NCBI GenBank assembly: GCA_024697945.1
Contig: JAILRU010000091.1
Span: forward strand, 1 to 64,000
Length of the DNA: 64,000 nt
Direction: 5' to 3'
DNA from: Bacteroidaceae bacterium
GTDB taxonomy: Bacteria; Bacteroidota; Bacteroidia; Bacteroidales; Bacteroidaceae
A program made the position numbers and the translations under genes. Below are positions 47,677 through 57,818 of this stretch, in pieces. Positions within the stretch are counted from its first letter, which is position 1. Every line of letters starts with the position of its first letter. The notes beneath the pieces were generated by a model that saw only the letters and a list, made by a program, of their open reading frames with translations, searched no databases and was not told the origin of the DNA.

Positions 47677-49584
47677 ATGAGGATTATAAAGAAGCTCGAC
47701 ATATACATCATAAAGGGGTTCCTGCTACTCTTTGCAGGTACCTTCTTCATTTGTCTCTTCATCTTCGTTATGCAGTTCCTGTGGAAATGGATGGGCGACC
47801 TCATAGGCAAGGGACTCACCATAGACCTGCTGGCAAAATTCTTCTGGTACAGTAGCCTGACGCTCATTCCAATGTCAATTCCGTTGGCTGTCCTGTTGGC
47901 CAGTCTTATTTCCTTCGGTAATCTGGGCGAGCGCTTCGAGCTGCTCAGCATGAAGGCAGCCGGTATCCCCCTCATCCGTATCCTCATGCCGCTCATTTTT
48001 GTTGCCGCACTCATCTGTGGCTGTAGCTTCTATTTCCAGAATAAAGTCAGTCCGTATGCCACCCGTGAGTTGTCCCGCCTGGCATGGAGTATGCGCCAGA
48101 AAAGTCCCGAGCTGGAAATTCCTGAGGGCGTCTTCTATAGCGAAATACCTGGCTACAACCTCTTTGTCGAGCACAAAGACCCAGTTACAGGTATGCTCTA
48201 TGGGATGATGATTTACACCAATACAGGCGGATACAACGACACACAGATTGTGCTGGCTGACAGCGGACGCCTGCAGAGCACAGCCGACAAGATGCACCTC
48301 AAGCTGACGCTTTGGGGCGGCGAACGCTTCCGCAACATGGATGCTCAGCAAGGTTCTATGCTCCGTGCCAACGTGCCATATATGCGCGAGTCGTTCATAC
48401 AGGAGGAAGACATCATTCCCTTCGACGGCAACTTCAACCTGATGGATGCCGACCTCTTTACTCACAATGCACAGACGAAGGACCTTAACGAAATAGAGCA
48501 CAGTATCGATTCCCTGAGACACAAAGCGGACAGCACAAAACATGCCATCTACTCCAACATCCAGCAATGGCACTTGCGCAAGACGATTCCTGCCGGGTAC
48601 TCCGACTCACTCAACATTGTGGAGCAGGCAAAACAGATGCAGCCATTCGACTCGCTCTACATGGCATTGACCGACGAACAGCGCATCAGGGCGTGGAGAG
48701 GTGCCTTGAACCGAGCCGAGACAATGCAGGCGGAATGCCAGTTTCGCGCTTTGGAGACAGGCGACAGGAACTTGAGTCTGCGCAAGCATCGCATAGAGTG
48801 GTACAAGAAATACACCATGAGCCTGGCTTGTCTGCTCTTCTTCTTCATCGGAGCGCCTCTGGGAGCCATCATCCGCAAGGGTGGACTGGGTGTCCCTGTA
48901 GTGGTTAGCGTCATCATCTTCATATTCTACTACATCATCAATCAGGCAGGCGAGAACAATGCAAAGGTTGATGTTTGGACAGTAGAGAGCGGCACCTGGC
49001 TCAGTTCCCTTGTTCTTCTCTCCACAGGCATCTTCCTGACGCATAAGGCCAACAATGACAGCGTAGTATTTGACATGGAGGGTTATCGGAAGTTCTTTAT
49101 GAAACTACTTGGTTTGCGTATTTCCAGGAAACTCAGCCGTAAAGAGGTTATCATCCACAACCCCGATTATCCCAAATGCTATCATGAAATGGAGCAACTG
49201 ATAGAAGACAGCAAGGCTTATTCCGCCACCCATAATCTACTGATGATGCCGTCCTATTGGAACATCTTCTTCCACTATCAGGAAGATACCACCGTAAGGG
49301 GAATCAGCGAAAGGCTGGAGGCTTTAATAAAAGAGTTGCACAATAGCAAGCACAATTATATCATTGCCCTGATAAATATGATTCCCTACATCATACCAGA
49401 TGCTCACACCCGCCCTTTCAAGAATCCTCGCTACAACAAATGGGCTGGCATCATATTGCCTGTTGGTCTGTTTCTATGGCTGAGACTATGGAGATTCCAG
49501 CTCCGTCTGAGCCGCGACCTTGACAAGCTTCAAGAGGTGGGACAAGTAATAATGAGAAAAATCAAACAAGAATATGGATTGTAA
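47677..49584 (+). CDS. LptF/LptG (YjgP/YjgQ) family permease
   Basis: 635 residues, longer than LptF or LptG of E. coli (about 360) because of an extended middle and C-terminal part. The N-terminal helices ([40 protein letters not shown]) and [20 protein letters not shown] are diagnostic. A large periplasmic beta region follows (about 115-250), then three more helices (about 385-460) and a cytoplasmic tail with a further helix near 600. It should carry lipopolysaccharide from the inner membrane with the other Lpt proteins. Its end overlaps ribBA by 11 bases. Confidence 0.88.
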   Translation: MRIIKKLDIYIIKGFLLLFAGTFFICLFIFVMQFLWKWMGDLIGKGLTIDLLAKFFWYSSLTLIPMSIPLAVLLASLISFGNLGERFELLSMKAAGIPLIRILMPLIFVAALICGCSFYFQNKVSPYATRELSRLAWSMRQKSPELEIPEGVFYSEIPGYNLFVEHKDPVTGMLYGMMIYTNTGGYNDTQIVLADSGRLQSTADKMHLKLTLWGGERFRNMDAQQGSMLRANVPYMRESFIQEEDIIPFDGNFNLMDADLFTHNAQTKDLNEIEHSIDSLRHKADSTKHAIYSNIQQWHLRKTIPAGYSDSLNIVEQAKQMQPFDSLYMALTDEQRIRAWRGALNRAETMQAECQFRALETGDRNLSLRKHRIEWYKKYTMSLACLLFFFIGAPLGAIIRKGGLGVPVVVSVIIFIFYYIINQAGENNAKVDVWTVESGTWLSSLVLLSTGIFLTHKANNDSVVFDMEGYRKFFMKLLGLRISRKLSRKEVIIHNPDYPKCYHEMEQLIEDSKAYSATHNLLMMPSYWNIFFHYQEDTTVRGISERLEALIKELHNSKHNYIIALINMIPYIIPDAHTRPFKNPRYNKWAGIILPVGLFLWLRLWRFQLRLSRDLDKLQEVGQVIMRKIKQEYGL

Positions 49585-50773
49585 ATTAAGCACAATAGAA
49601 GCGGCACTAGATGATTTCCGCCAAGGAAAGTTCGTCATCGTGGTTGACGACGAGGACCGAGAGAACGAGGGCGACTTCATCACAGCAGCCGAAATGATAA
49701 CCCCAGAGAAGGTCAACTTCATGCTGCGTAACGGACGCGGCGTGCTCTGCGCACCCATTACGATGAGCCGGGCCAAAGAACTGGAGTTGGACCATCAAGT
49801 GGAAGACAATACCAGCATGCTGGGTACTCCGTTCACCGTAACAGTGGATTTGCTCGAGGGCTGTACCACAGGCGTCAGCACACATGACCGTGCTGCCACC
49901 ATCCGCGCTTTGGCAGACCCCTCGCGCAAGCCGGCTGACTTCGGCCGACCTGGTCACATCAATCCGCTCTACGCTCAGGACAAGGGCGTGTTGCGTCGAG
50001 CCGGACACACGGAGGCAGCAGTCGATTTGGCACGCCTCTCAGGGCTTCAACCTGCATCAGCCCTCATCGAAATTCTCAACGAGGACGGCACAATGGCCCG
50101 TATGCCTCAGCTACAGGAGGTTGCTAAAGAGCACGGCTTGAAGATTATCACTATCCGCGACCTGATAGCCTATCGTCTGCTTCAGGAATCCCTTGTGGAG
50201 AAAGGCGTTGAGGCAGAGCTTCCTACAGTCTATGGCAACTTCCACATCATTCCATTTCGCCAGAAAAGCAACGGATTGGAGCATGTGGTACTCTTCAAGG
50301 GCGAGTGGCAGGAAGACGAACCGATACTGGTGCGTATGCACTCCAGCTGTATGACGGGCGACATCTTCGGCAGCTGTCGTTGCGACTGTGGCGAACAGCT
50401 CCACAAGTCCATGCGTATGATTGAACGCGAAGGAAAAGGCCTCATTGTCTATCTCAGCCAAGAAGGACGAGGCATCGGATTGATGAACAAGATTGCTGCT
50501 TACAAATTGCAGGAGCAGGGAGACGATACCGTAGATGCCAATATCCACCTTGGCTTCCGTCCCGACGAGCGCGAGTATGGTGTGGGGGCACAGATTCTGC
50601 ACGAGATGGGTGTCAGCAAAATCCGTCTCATCACTAACAACCCCGTCAAGCGCGTCGGACTAGAGAGCTACGGACTGGAGATTGTGGAGAATGTCCCCAT
50701 CGTCGTCGAGCCCAACGAATACAATCGCCGCTACCTCGAGACAAAAAGGATCCGCATGGGGCACAAACTTTAG
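49574..50773 (+). CDS. ribBA: Bifunctional 3,4-DHBP synthase / GTP cyclohydrolase II
   Basis: 399 residues. The RibB half (1-205) has [23 protein letters not shown] and [25 protein letters not shown]. The RibA half (about 210-399) has [20 protein letters not shown] with the zinc cysteines, [12 protein letters not shown] and [10 protein letters not shown]. It catalyses the two committing steps of riboflavin synthesis. Its start overlaps the permease gene, so they are co-transcribed. No FMN riboswitch is visible upstream. Confidence 0.95.
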   Translation: MDCKLSTIEAALDDFRQGKFVIVVDDEDRENEGDFITAAEMITPEKVNFMLRNGRGVLCAPITMSRAKELELDHQVEDNTSMLGTPFTVTVDLLEGCTTGVSTHDRAATIRALADPSRKPADFGRPGHINPLYAQDKGVLRRAGHTEAAVDLARLSGLQPASALIEILNEDGTMARMPQLQEVAKEHGLKIITIRDLIAYRLLQESLVEKGVEAELPTVYGNFHIIPFRQKSNGLEHVVLFKGEWQEDEPILVRMHSSCMTGDIFGSCRCDCGEQLHKSMRMIEREGKGLIVYLSQEGRGIGLMNKIAAYKLQEQGDDTVDANIHLGFRPDEREYGVGAQILHEMGVSKIRLITNNPVKRVGLESYGLEIVENVPIVVEPNEYNRRYLETKRIRMGHKL

Positions 50774-50774
50774 G

Positions 50775-50803
50775 AATTCAAAATTAATTAATTCAAAATT
50801 CAA
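50775..50803. repeat. Word repeat AATTCAAAATTAATTAATTC
   Basis: AATTCAAAATT words fill the gap between ribBA and the aminotransferase gene. Confidence 0.7.
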
Positions 50804-50807
50804 GGAT

Positions 50808-52004
50808 ATGAACACAAATCTTTCCGAGAGACTCAACCGCCTGGCACCGAGTGCCACTCTCGCTATGAGCCAGCGTAGCAGTGAGCTGAAGGCTCAAGGC
50901 GTGGACGTAGTCAACATGAGTGTGGGTGAACCCGACTTCAACACCCCCGACCACATCAAGGCAGCTGCCATCAAAGCTGTCGAGGACAACTACAGCCGCT
51001 ATAGCCCCGTACCCGGCTACCCCGAGCTGAAGAAGGCCATCTGTGCCAAACTCAAGAACGAGAACGGACTGGAGTATGCTCCCAGCCAGATTCTCTGCAG
51101 CAATGGTGCCAAGCAAAGCGTCTGCAACACCATCATGGCACTTGTCAATGCCGGCGACGAGGTCATCATTCCTGCCCCCTACTGGGTAAGCTATCCCCAG
51201 ATGGTGCTACTGGCAGAGGGTACACCCGTCTTCGTCGAAGCCACCATCGAACAGGACTTCAAGATGACACCCGCCCAACTTGAGGCAGCCATCACTCCCA
51301 AGACACGCGCCCTCATTCTTTGCTCTCCCAGCAACCCCACGGGTTCCGTCTATAGCAAGGCAGAGCTGGAAGCCCTGAAGAACGTCCTGCTGAAATATCC
51401 CCAGATAATTGTCATTGCCGACGAAATCTACGAACACATCAACTACGTCGGCGAACACGCATCGATGGCACAGTTCCCCGACATCAAGGAGCGAGTGGTG
51501 CTCATCAACGGTGTCAGCAAAGCCTACGCAATGACAGGCTGGCGCATCGGTTTCATTGCTGCTCCCGAATGGATTGTGAAGGGCTGCAACAAGCTTCAGG
51601 GACAATACACCAGCGGACCTTGCTCTGTAAGTCAGAAGGCTGCCGAGGCTGCTTTTGCCGGTCCCCAACAATGTGTCGAGGACATGCGTCAGGCTTTCGA
51701 GCGTCGCAAGAACCTCATCGTCAAATTAGCAAAGGAATTACCCGGCCTTGAGGTTAACGACCCGCAGGGAGCCTTCTACCTCTTCCCAAAGTGCAGCAGC
51801 TTCTTCGGCAAGCGGGATGGTGACCGCGTAATCAACACTAGCACCGACCTGGCGATGTACCTCCTCGAGGTGGGTCATGTGGCAACCGTAGGCGGCGATG
51901 CATTCGGCAGTCCCGAGTGTTTCCGCATGAGTTATGCGACCAGCGACGAGAACATCGTCGAAGCCATGAAGCGTATCAAGGAAACGCTGGCCAGACTGAA
52001 ATAA
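50808..52004 (+). CDS. PLP-dependent aminotransferase (aspartate type, class I)
   Basis: 398 residues from ATG 50808. Motifs: VVNMSVGEPDFNTPDHIKAA near the start, LCSPSNPTGSVYS (about 165-177), IADEIYEHINY and the PLP lysine in LINGVSKAYAMTGWRIGF (about 228-245); the Arg of FRMSYATSDE binds substrate. It matches AspB-type aspartate aminotransferases, cytoplasmic. It lies 34 bases after ribBA and its stop overlaps the ATG of the next gene (TAATG), so it is translationally coupled to the deaminase. Confidence 0.93.
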   Translation: MNTNLSERLNRLAPSATLAMSQRSSELKAQGVDVVNMSVGEPDFNTPDHIKAAAIKAVEDNYSRYSPVPGYPELKKAICAKLKNENGLEYAPSQILCSNGAKQSVCNTIMALVNAGDEVIIPAPYWVSYPQMVLLAEGTPVFVEATIEQDFKMTPAQLEAAITPKTRALILCSPSNPTGSVYSKAELEALKNVLLKYPQIIVIADEIYEHINYVGEHASMAQFPDIKERVVLINGVSKAYAMTGWRIGFIAAPEWIVKGCNKLQGQYTSGPCSVSQKAAEAAFAGPQQCVEDMRQAFERRKNLIVKLAKELPGLEVNDPQGAFYLFPKCSSFFGKRDGDRVINTSTDLAMYLLEVGHVATVGGDAFGSPECFRMSYATSDENIVEAMKRIKETLARLK

Positions 52005-53296
52005 TGAAGAAAATCTATAAGGCTCATATCCTTTATACTAAAGAGCAAAACCGCTTCGAAGTATTAGAGAATGGCTATATCGTAGTCGAGGATGGTTGTG
52101 TAGTTGACATATCAACAGACTTGTCTGCCCTGAAGTGTTCGGATGCAGAGGTCACGGATTTCGGCAACCGCCTGTTGATACCAGCCATGAACGACCTCCA
52201 CGTCCATGCCCCGCAGTATCGGAATCAGGGCATCGCAATGGACCTGGAACTATTGCCGTGGCTCCAGAACTACACATTCCCGGAGGAAATGAAGTATGCC
52301 GACACCGCTTATGCCGAGCGGATGTACCGCCGTTTCGTCCGTGACCTATGGCGCTTCGGCACCATGCGGGCCAGCGTCTTCGCCACCATCCACACCGAAA
52401 GCACCCGTTTGCTGATGCACCTCTTCCAAGAAGCCGGCATGGGAGCATTGGTGGGCAAGGTAGGCATGGACGCCTGCTGCCCTCCCAAACTCAGGGAGTC
52501 GGTGGAGGAAATGGTGAAAGGCTATGAATCCTTGATAATGGATGATGGACAACCCACCGGCAATCATCAATTTCCACCATTGGTTCAGCCAATCATCACA
52601 CCTCGCTTCATTCCGTCGTGCACACCGGAGATGCTCCGTGCCTGCGGGCAGTTGGCTGCGAAGTACCACTTGCCTGTGCAATCGCACCTCTCTGAGAACA
52701 AGGACGAGATAGCCTTGGTGCGAGAGTTGGAACCGAATAGCACCTGTTACGGCGATGCCTACAACCAGTATGGTCTCTTCGGACAGACGCCTACCGTGAT
52801 GGCGCACTGCGTATGGACCGAAGGTGAAGAGCTGGAACTGATGAAACGAAACGGCGTAGTAGTAGCCCATTGTCCCACGTCCAACTTCAACGTAGCATCG
52901 GGCATGGCACCCATTCGCCGGTTCCTCGACGAGGGATTGCACGTCGGTCTCGGCAGCGATATCAGTGGCGGACACGACCTGAGTATCTTCCAGGTGATGG
53001 TCTATGCCATACAGGTGAGCAAGATGTACTACCAGCAGAATCACGAGTGTCCGTTCCTCACCCTGTCCGAGGCGTTCTGGCTTGCTACAAAGTCCGCAGG
53101 AAGTTTCTTCGGACACGTGGGCAGCTTCGAGCCGGGCTATGAGTTCGATGCCCTTGTCATCGACGACAGCGACCTGAATCACGACAATTATACGCTCCTG
53201 GAACGACTGGAACGGTACATCTACTTGGGCGATGACCGCCAGATAGTACACCGCTTCTGCCGTGGAAATGAAATCGCAGAACCAGAAGTCAGTTAG
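52004..53296 (+). CDS. Guanine deaminase-like amidohydrolase
   Basis: 430 residues from ATG 52004, overlapping the previous stop; an upstream frame start at 51917 is not needed. Metal motifs: NDLHVHAPQYRNQG (HxH), PVQSHLSENKDE (His), TVMAHCVWTEG (His) and GLGSDISGGHDLSIF (Asp). HCPTSNFNVASGMAPIRRFL is typical of guanine deaminases and relatives, which turn guanine to xanthine. The second metal-ligand set and length agree. A riboflavin/purine neighbourhood is consistent. Specificity is inferred from motifs only. Confidence 0.82.
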   Translation: MKKIYKAHILYTKEQNRFEVLENGYIVVEDGCVVDISTDLSALKCSDAEVTDFGNRLLIPAMNDLHVHAPQYRNQGIAMDLELLPWLQNYTFPEEMKYADTAYAERMYRRFVRDLWRFGTMRASVFATIHTESTRLLMHLFQEAGMGALVGKVGMDACCPPKLRESVEEMVKGYESLIMDDGQPTGNHQFPPLVQPIITPRFIPSCTPEMLRACGQLAAKYHLPVQSHLSENKDEIALVRELEPNSTCYGDAYNQYGLFGQTPTVMAHCVWTEGEELELMKRNGVVVAHCPTSNFNVASGMAPIRRFLDEGLHVGLGSDISGGHDLSIFQVMVYAIQVSKMYYQQNHECPFLTLSEAFWLATKSAGSFFGHVGSFEPGYEFDALVIDDSDLNHDNYTLLERLERYIYLGDDRQIVHRFCRGNEIAEPEVS

Positions 53297-53328
53297 AGAG
53301 CGGCCATCAATTGTTACTATACAAAAAA

Positions 53329-53362
53329 GAGGCAGACAATTCAAATCGTCTGCCTCCTTTTG
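53329..53362. terminator. Terminator between converging genes
   Basis: GAGGCAGAC (53329-53337), loop, GTCTGCCTC (53348-53356), then CTTTTG; A-rich on the left, so it can serve both directions. Confidence 0.8.
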
Positions 53363-53381
53363 TTATAGAGCATGAAGTGTG

Positions 53382-53783
53382 TTATCTTACGAGAGCGCTG
53401 ATGAATGCTGCAACTGCTGCGCCGACTGCGATACCAGCTACACCGGCTGCGACATTGTTATCAACTACTACAACTTCATTGTGGTGAGCCATGTGATGGT
53501 GGTGTGCTTCCCTGCGGCGAGCCTCCTCCATGCGGCGGCGTTCTTCCATGCGGCGACGCTCCTCCATCCTTCTGCGCTCCTCCAGCATCCGACGTTCGTG
53601 CTTGGACATCTTGTGACCATGACCAGCGTGCATGTCGTGATGGCCGTCATAGCGCATTTCAACCCGACCGTTACCATCCATGTGGAACTCATTGTGCTTT
53701 GCACCATTCTTGTTAGCGAAAGCGTTCATATTGCCCATTGCCATCATGATGGCGAATGCTGCGAAGTAAATCATCTTTTTCAT
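53382..53783 (-). CDS. Exported His-, Met- and Arg-rich low-complexity protein
   Basis: 133 residues from ATG 53783 (MKKMIYFAAFAIMMAMGNMN, cleavage near AFA-NK); the longer frame to 53834 starts too near the promoter. A His/Met-rich part (HHDMHAGHGHKMSKHERR) is followed by a repeated EERRRM unit (about 68-90) forming a charged helix, then REAHHHHMAHHNE and a hydrophobic helix (VAAGVAGIAVGAAVAAFISA). The clusters could bind metal. The family is not recognised; a periplasmic metal-buffer or membrane-tethered coiled coil is a guess. Confidence 0.75.
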   Translation of the reverse strand: MKKMIYFAAFAIMMAMGNMNAFANKNGAKHNEFHMDGNGRVEMRYDGHHDMHAGHGHKMSKHERRMLEERRRMEERRRMEERRRMEEARRREAHHHHMAHHNEVVVVDNNVAAGVAGIAVGAAVAAFISALVR

Positions 53784-53831
53784 AATCGTTGTTTTTAAAA
53801 TGTTAAACACTCTTGTTCTTTGTTTCTGGTG

Positions 53832-53839
53832 CAAAGGTA
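53832..53839 (-). promoter_or_regulatory. -7 box of the His-rich protein gene
   Basis: CAAAGGTA on plus, TACCTTTG on minus, 48 bases before ATG 53783. Confidence 0.6.
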
Positions 53840-53925
53840 CGACGATTATTTCAAGGATGAAGGATGCTTTTCCCTAAAGTGTAGGGGTAATTTCCCTACA
53901 GTTGAGGGGGGGAAAGTTTGGGAAG

Positions 53926-54591
53926 CTACTTCGCTTTGGCAATATAGGAGAGCGAGCGGCGGCACATATCCGTGATGTACTGCCAGTCCTGGGCCTGCAC
54001 TTTGTCTTTGGGGAAGAGCTTGCTGCCCATGCCGACGCAGAAGGCTCCGGCACGGAACCAGGCTGTCAGGTTCTCTTCGTCGGGCGAGACTCCGCCTGTG
54101 ACCATAATCTTACTCCAGGGACAGGGAGCCATCATACCCTTGACGAAAGCCGGACCATAGACATCGCCCGGGAAGACCTTCGTCAGGTCGCAGCCCAACT
54201 CCTGAGCCGTTCCTATCTCGCTCACCGAACCGCATCCCGGGCAGTAGGGTACGAGACGGCGATTGCATACACGTGCTATCTCGGGATTGAGCAACGGTCC
54301 CACCACGAAGCAGGCTCCGAGCTGGATGTACAGGGCTGCCGTCGGTGCATCAACGACGGAACCGACACCCATCGCCATCTCTGGGCACTCGCGGGCTGCA
54401 AACTTGACGCACTCGCTGAAGACTTCGTGTGCAAAGTCGCCGCGATTAGTAAACTCGAAGGCACGCACGCCGCCTTCGTAACAAGCCTTTATCACTTGTT
54501 TGGCTACCTCATCATCGCTGTGGTAGAAGACAGGCACCATGCCCGTCTGCTGCATCTTCTGCAGAACTTGTATCTTGTCAAATCTTGCCAT
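53926..54591 (-). CDS. eda: KDPG/KHG aldolase
   Basis: 221 residues from ATG 54591. Motifs: [39 protein letters not shown] (Glu of EFTNR) and a Lys-containing segment [40 protein letters not shown] is typical. It cleaves 2-keto-3-deoxy-6-phosphogluconate to pyruvate and glyceraldehyde 3-phosphate. The KDG kinase gene lies 24 bases upstream, so the pair completes uronate catabolism to central metabolism. Confidence 0.93.
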   Translation of the reverse strand: MARFDKIQVLQKMQQTGMVPVFYHSDDEVAKQVIKACYEGGVRAFEFTNRGDFAHEVFSECVKFAARECPEMAMGVGSVVDAPTAALYIQLGACFVVGPLLNPEIARVCNRRLVPYCPGCGSVSEIGTAQELGCDLTKVFPGDVYGPAFVKGMMAPCPWSKIMVTGGVSPDEENLTAWFRAGAFCVGMGSKLFPKDKVQAQDWQYITDMCRRSLSYIAKAK

Positions 54592-54592
54592 C

Positions 54593-54618
54593 AACTATAA
54601 ACTATAAACTATGAACTA
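54593..54618. repeat. Word repeat AACTATAAACTATAAACTAT
   Basis: Three copies of AACTATA/G in the gap between kdgK and eda. Confidence 0.7.
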
Positions 54619-55638
54619 ACGCTCCACTCTCCCATTTCCGCTGCCATTCATGAGGCTTTCCACCTCAGAGACGGACACCATATTGACATCGCCCGGTATC
54701 GTATGCTTGAGGGCACTTGCCGCTACTGCGAACTCCAGTGCCTGGTCTTGGGGCATTCCACTTGCCAGGCCGTGGATGATGCCTGCGCTGAAGCTGTCGC
54801 CGCCACCCACACGGTCAACGATGGGTTTTATTTCGTAGCGACGGCTCACGTAGAAATCCTTTCCGTTGTATATCATGGCTTTCCATCCGTTGATGGAGGC
54901 GTTGTAGCTCTCGCGCAGGGTGCTCACGACGTACCTGAAGCCAAAGTCCTTCTGCATCCTGCTGAAGATGTCCTTGTAGCCATCGGCATCGGTCTTGCCG
55001 CTTTCCACGTCTGCATTGGGACGATAACCCAGGCACTTCTCCGCATCCTCCTCGTTGCCGATGCAGATATCGACATACTGCATCAGTGGACGCATGATGC
55101 TCTGTGCTTTTTCGGATGTCCATAGCTTCTTGCGGAAATTGAGGTCGCAACTGATGATGACGCCAGCCTTCTTGGCAGCGATACAAGCCTCGCGGACACA
55201 CTCGGCTGCACTATCGCTCAGGGCAGGCGTGATACCGCTCCAATGGAATCCTCTTGCACCGTGGAAGATGGCATCGAAATCGAAGTCGGAAGGCGTTGCC
55301 TCGCTGATGCTGCTGTGTGCACGGTCGTAGATGACCTTGCTGGGACGCAGGCTGGATCCTGTCTCCAAATAATAGATACCCAAACGGTCTCCACCGCGGA
55401 CAATAAAATCTGTATGCACGCCAAAGCGACGCAAGCTGTTGATAGCCGCCTGGCCTATCTCGTGCTCAGGCACTTTGCTTACAAAATAAGCCTCGTTACC
55501 ATAGTTCTGGAGGCTGACTGCCACGTTTGCCTCGCCGCCTCCGTAATTAACATCGAAACTGTCTGATTGTATAAACCTGCTGTTGCCTGGAGTAGAAAGG
55601 CGCAGCATTATTTCACCCATTGTTACTATCTTTGCCAT
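54616..55638 (-). CDS. kdgK: 2-keto-3-deoxygluconate kinase (PfkB family)
   Basis: 340 residues. Motifs: IVTMGEIMLRLSTPGNSRFI at the start, VNYGGGEANVAVSLQNYG (PfkB signature 1 region) and VDRVGGGDSFSAGIIHGLAS (signature 2 with catalytic Asp). It phosphorylates KDG to KDPG, the substrate of the aldolase encoded next. It is the first gene of the leftward pair and has its own -7 box. Confidence 0.92.
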   Translation of the reverse strand: MAKIVTMGEIMLRLSTPGNSRFIQSDSFDVNYGGGEANVAVSLQNYGNEAYFVSKVPEHEIGQAAINSLRRFGVHTDFIVRGGDRLGIYYLETGSSLRPSKVIYDRAHSSISEATPSDFDFDAIFHGARGFHWSGITPALSDSAAECVREACIAAKKAGVIISCDLNFRKKLWTSEKAQSIMRPLMQYVDICIGNEEDAEKCLGYRPNADVESGKTDADGYKDIFSRMQKDFGFRYVVSTLRESYNASINGWKAMIYNGKDFYVSRRYEIKPIVDRVGGGDSFSAGIIHGLASGMPQDQALEFAVAASALKHTIPGDVNMVSVSEVESLMNGSGNGRVER

Positions 55639-55680
55639 TCTCTTGTATTATGTTGTTCTTTTTTGCTTTATTACATTTTG

Positions 55681-55688
55681 CAAAGGTA
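55681..55688 (-). promoter_or_regulatory. -7 box of kdgK-eda
   Basis: CAAAGGTA on plus, TACCTTTG on minus, 42 bases before ATG 55638. Confidence 0.65.
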
Positions 55689-55696
55689 CAAAGAAA

Positions 55697-55730
55697 TGAA
55701 GAACGAAGAACGAAGAATGAAGAATTATTT
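55697..55730. repeat. Word repeat GAAGAACGAAGAACGAAG
   Basis: Four copies of (A)TGAAGAAC/GAAGAATG words just upstream of the antiporter gene. Confidence 0.7.
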
Positions 55731-55797
55731 TTGGATATTAGTGCATTTTTATGCGAAAGGGGGATGTAAATTGAGGAAAAAGTTGTACCTTCGCGGC

Positions 55798-57087
55798 ATG
55801 AAAGATGCTATTCCTGCCCGCAGAGGGCTTCTCGCATTGAGTCCGCTCATCGTATTTCTGCTGCTATACCTGCTGTTGAGCCTTGCAGCGGATGACTTCT
55901 ATGCGGTTCCTCTTACGGCCAGCTTCCTCACGGCTTCACTCTACAGCCTGTTCATCATCAGGGGAGAGACCATCAGCCAGCGTTTTGCCCATCTTGCAGA
56001 AGGAGCGGCCTCGCCAGGGGTGATGCAGATGCTCTGGATATTCATCCTGGCAGGAGCCTTTGCTGCAACAGCGAAGCAGATGGGAGCCATCGATGCAACG
56101 ATACAACTGGCGCTCAGCATTGTCCCGCCAAGCTTCGTCCTGAGCAGCCTGTTCCTTGCCTCGTGCTTCATCTCACTTGCCACAGGCACGTCCGTCGGCA
56201 CCATCGCAGCCCTTGTCCCCATTGCAGGCAGTATGGCCGAAGAGACGGGCAGCAACATCGCCATGATGGTGGCGATAGTGGTTGGCGGCGCCTACTTCGG
56301 GGACAACCTGAGTTTCATCTCCGACACTACGATTATGGCAACACAGACGCAGGGGTGCGAGATGAAGGACAAGTTCCGCGCCAACATCTGGATTGCCTTG
56401 CCTGCAGCCCTGATTTGTCTGGTGCTATACACCTGCATGCATACCGTCAACTTTGAGCCAGACCATGCGGGCACCATCTTCTACCCTGCCATTATACCTT
56501 ATATATATATAATAGTGGCGGCGCTCTGCGGCATGAACGTGATGCTCGTGCTTGCCTCTGCGACGATTCTTGCAGGCGTGATAGGCATCGTTTCCGACGC
56601 TCTGACGCCTTTCGGCTGGCTACGGGCCATGAACGACGGTATTATGGGCATGAGCGAACTCATCATCGTGACAGTCCTCGCAGCAGGCCTCATGCAAGTC
56701 ATTCGCCAGGCCGGAGGCATCGACTGGCTCATGCAGCTGTTCAACAGTCGCAAGGGTAGCCCGCGGAAAGCCGAGTTGAGTATGGCGGGAATGGTGTTAC
56801 TGACGGACTTCTGCACAGCCAACAATACGATAGCCATCCTGAGTGTTGGTCCCTTGGCGAAGCAGTTGGCGCAGCGCTACGGGATTCCGGCAAGACGAGC
56901 CGCAAGCATTCTCGACACATTCAGTTGCCTGGCTCAGGGCATCATTCCCTACGGTGCACAGATGCTCATCGCCAGCGGCCTCGCAGCAGTCAATCCTCTC
57001 GACATCATCCCCTATCTCTACTATCCCTACATCCTCGGACTGGTGGCACTGGTGTATATAATAGCAGCCCGACGCAGTCAACTATGA
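55798..57087 (+). CDS. NhaC-type Na+/H+ antiporter
   Basis: 429 residues from ATG 55798; the longer frame begins in the divergent promoter area. About 11 membrane helices. The family region is clear: SLATGTSVGTIAALVPIAGS, followed by VVGGAYFGDNLSFISDTTIM (GD.LS..SDTT). LTDFCTANNTIAILSVGPLA is a second conserved part. It exchanges sodium for protons, or a related organic exchange, in the inner membrane. A -7-like TACCTTCG lies directly upstream. Confidence 0.88.
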   Translation: MKDAIPARRGLLALSPLIVFLLLYLLLSLAADDFYAVPLTASFLTASLYSLFIIRGETISQRFAHLAEGAASPGVMQMLWIFILAGAFAATAKQMGAIDATIQLALSIVPPSFVLSSLFLASCFISLATGTSVGTIAALVPIAGSMAEETGSNIAMMVAIVVGGAYFGDNLSFISDTTIMATQTQGCEMKDKFRANIWIALPAALICLVLYTCMHTVNFEPDHAGTIFYPAIIPYIYIIVAALCGMNVMLVLASATILAGVIGIVSDALTPFGWLRAMNDGIMGMSELIIVTVLAAGLMQVIRQAGGIDWLMQLFNSRKGSPRKAELSMAGMVLLTDFCTANNTIAILSVGPLAKQLAQRYGIPARRAASILDTFSCLAQGIIPYGAQMLIASGLAAVNPLDIIPYLYYPYILGLVALVYIIAARRSQL

Positions 57088-57152
57088 ACTATGGACTATG
57101 AATTGTGTTCCGCGACTATAATCGCGCCTTTGTTCTAAAGAATCAAAGAATT

Positions 57153-57776
57153 ATGAATTATGAATTACTAAACAAGTATTTCCCCCTGACTTCCATCCAG
57201 CAGGAGCAGTTCGCGGCGCTGGATGCCCTCTATCGCGACTGGAACAGCAAGATAAACGTCATCTCGCGAAAGGACATCGACAACCTCTACGAGCATCATG
57301 TCCTACATTCCCTCGCCATAGCCGAACTGATTCGCTTCAAGCCCGGCACCAGTATCATGGACCTCGGCACGGGCGGCGGCTTCCCGGGCATTCCCCTGGC
57401 CATCATGTTCCCAGAGGCGAAGTTTCACCTCGTTGACTCAATCGGCAAGAAGATTCGCGTCTGCGAGGAGGTCAGCAAGGCACTCGGACTGCAGAACGTC
57501 ACTACCCAATGGTGCCGTGCAGAGGAGGTCAAGCAACAGTTCCACTTCGTTGTCTCCCGTGCCGTCATGCCCTTGCCCGACCTCGTAAAGATTGTCCGGA
57601 AGAAAATCAGCCGCGAACAGTTCAACGGCCTGCCCAACGGACTCATCTGCCTCAAGGGCGGAGAGCTCGAGAGCGAAGCAAAGCCCTTCGGCAAAGCCGC
57701 CCAGATAACACCCCTCAGCGAATACTTCCAAGAGGAATACTTCCAAACAAAGAAACTAGTCTATCTGACCCTTTAA
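57153..57776 (+). CDS. rsmG: 16S rRNA m7G527 methyltransferase RsmG
   Basis: 207 residues from ATG 57153 (MNYELLNKYFPLTS); the frame from 57105 adds non-conserved residues. Motifs: WNSKINVISRKDIDNLYEHH, then MDLGTGGGFPGIPLAIMFP (SAM-binding) and FVVSRAVMPLPDL. The start codon lies in AATTATGAATTATG words. It methylates G527 of 16S rRNA with SAM. It is followed by the MBL hydrolase in the same direction. Confidence 0.94.
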   Translation: MNYELLNKYFPLTSIQQEQFAALDALYRDWNSKINVISRKDIDNLYEHHVLHSLAIAELIRFKPGTSIMDLGTGGGFPGIPLAIMFPEAKFHLVDSIGKKIRVCEEVSKALGLQNVTTQWCRAEEVKQQFHFVVSRAVMPLPDLVKIVRKKISREQFNGLPNGLICLKGGELESEAKPFGKAAQITPLSEYFQEEYFQTKKLVYLTL

Positions 57777-57818
57777 CTTCCTCTAACTTCTTTTAACTTC
57801 TTTAACTCCCTCATAATC

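Noticed and set aside
49500-49574. FMN riboswitch before ribBA
   Set aside because: The gene overlaps the upstream permease and no riboswitch-like conserved structure is visible.
53379-53798. 139-codon plus-strand frame
   Set aside because: Mirror of the His/Arg-rich repeats of the minus-strand gene, whose promoter and signal peptide are convincing.
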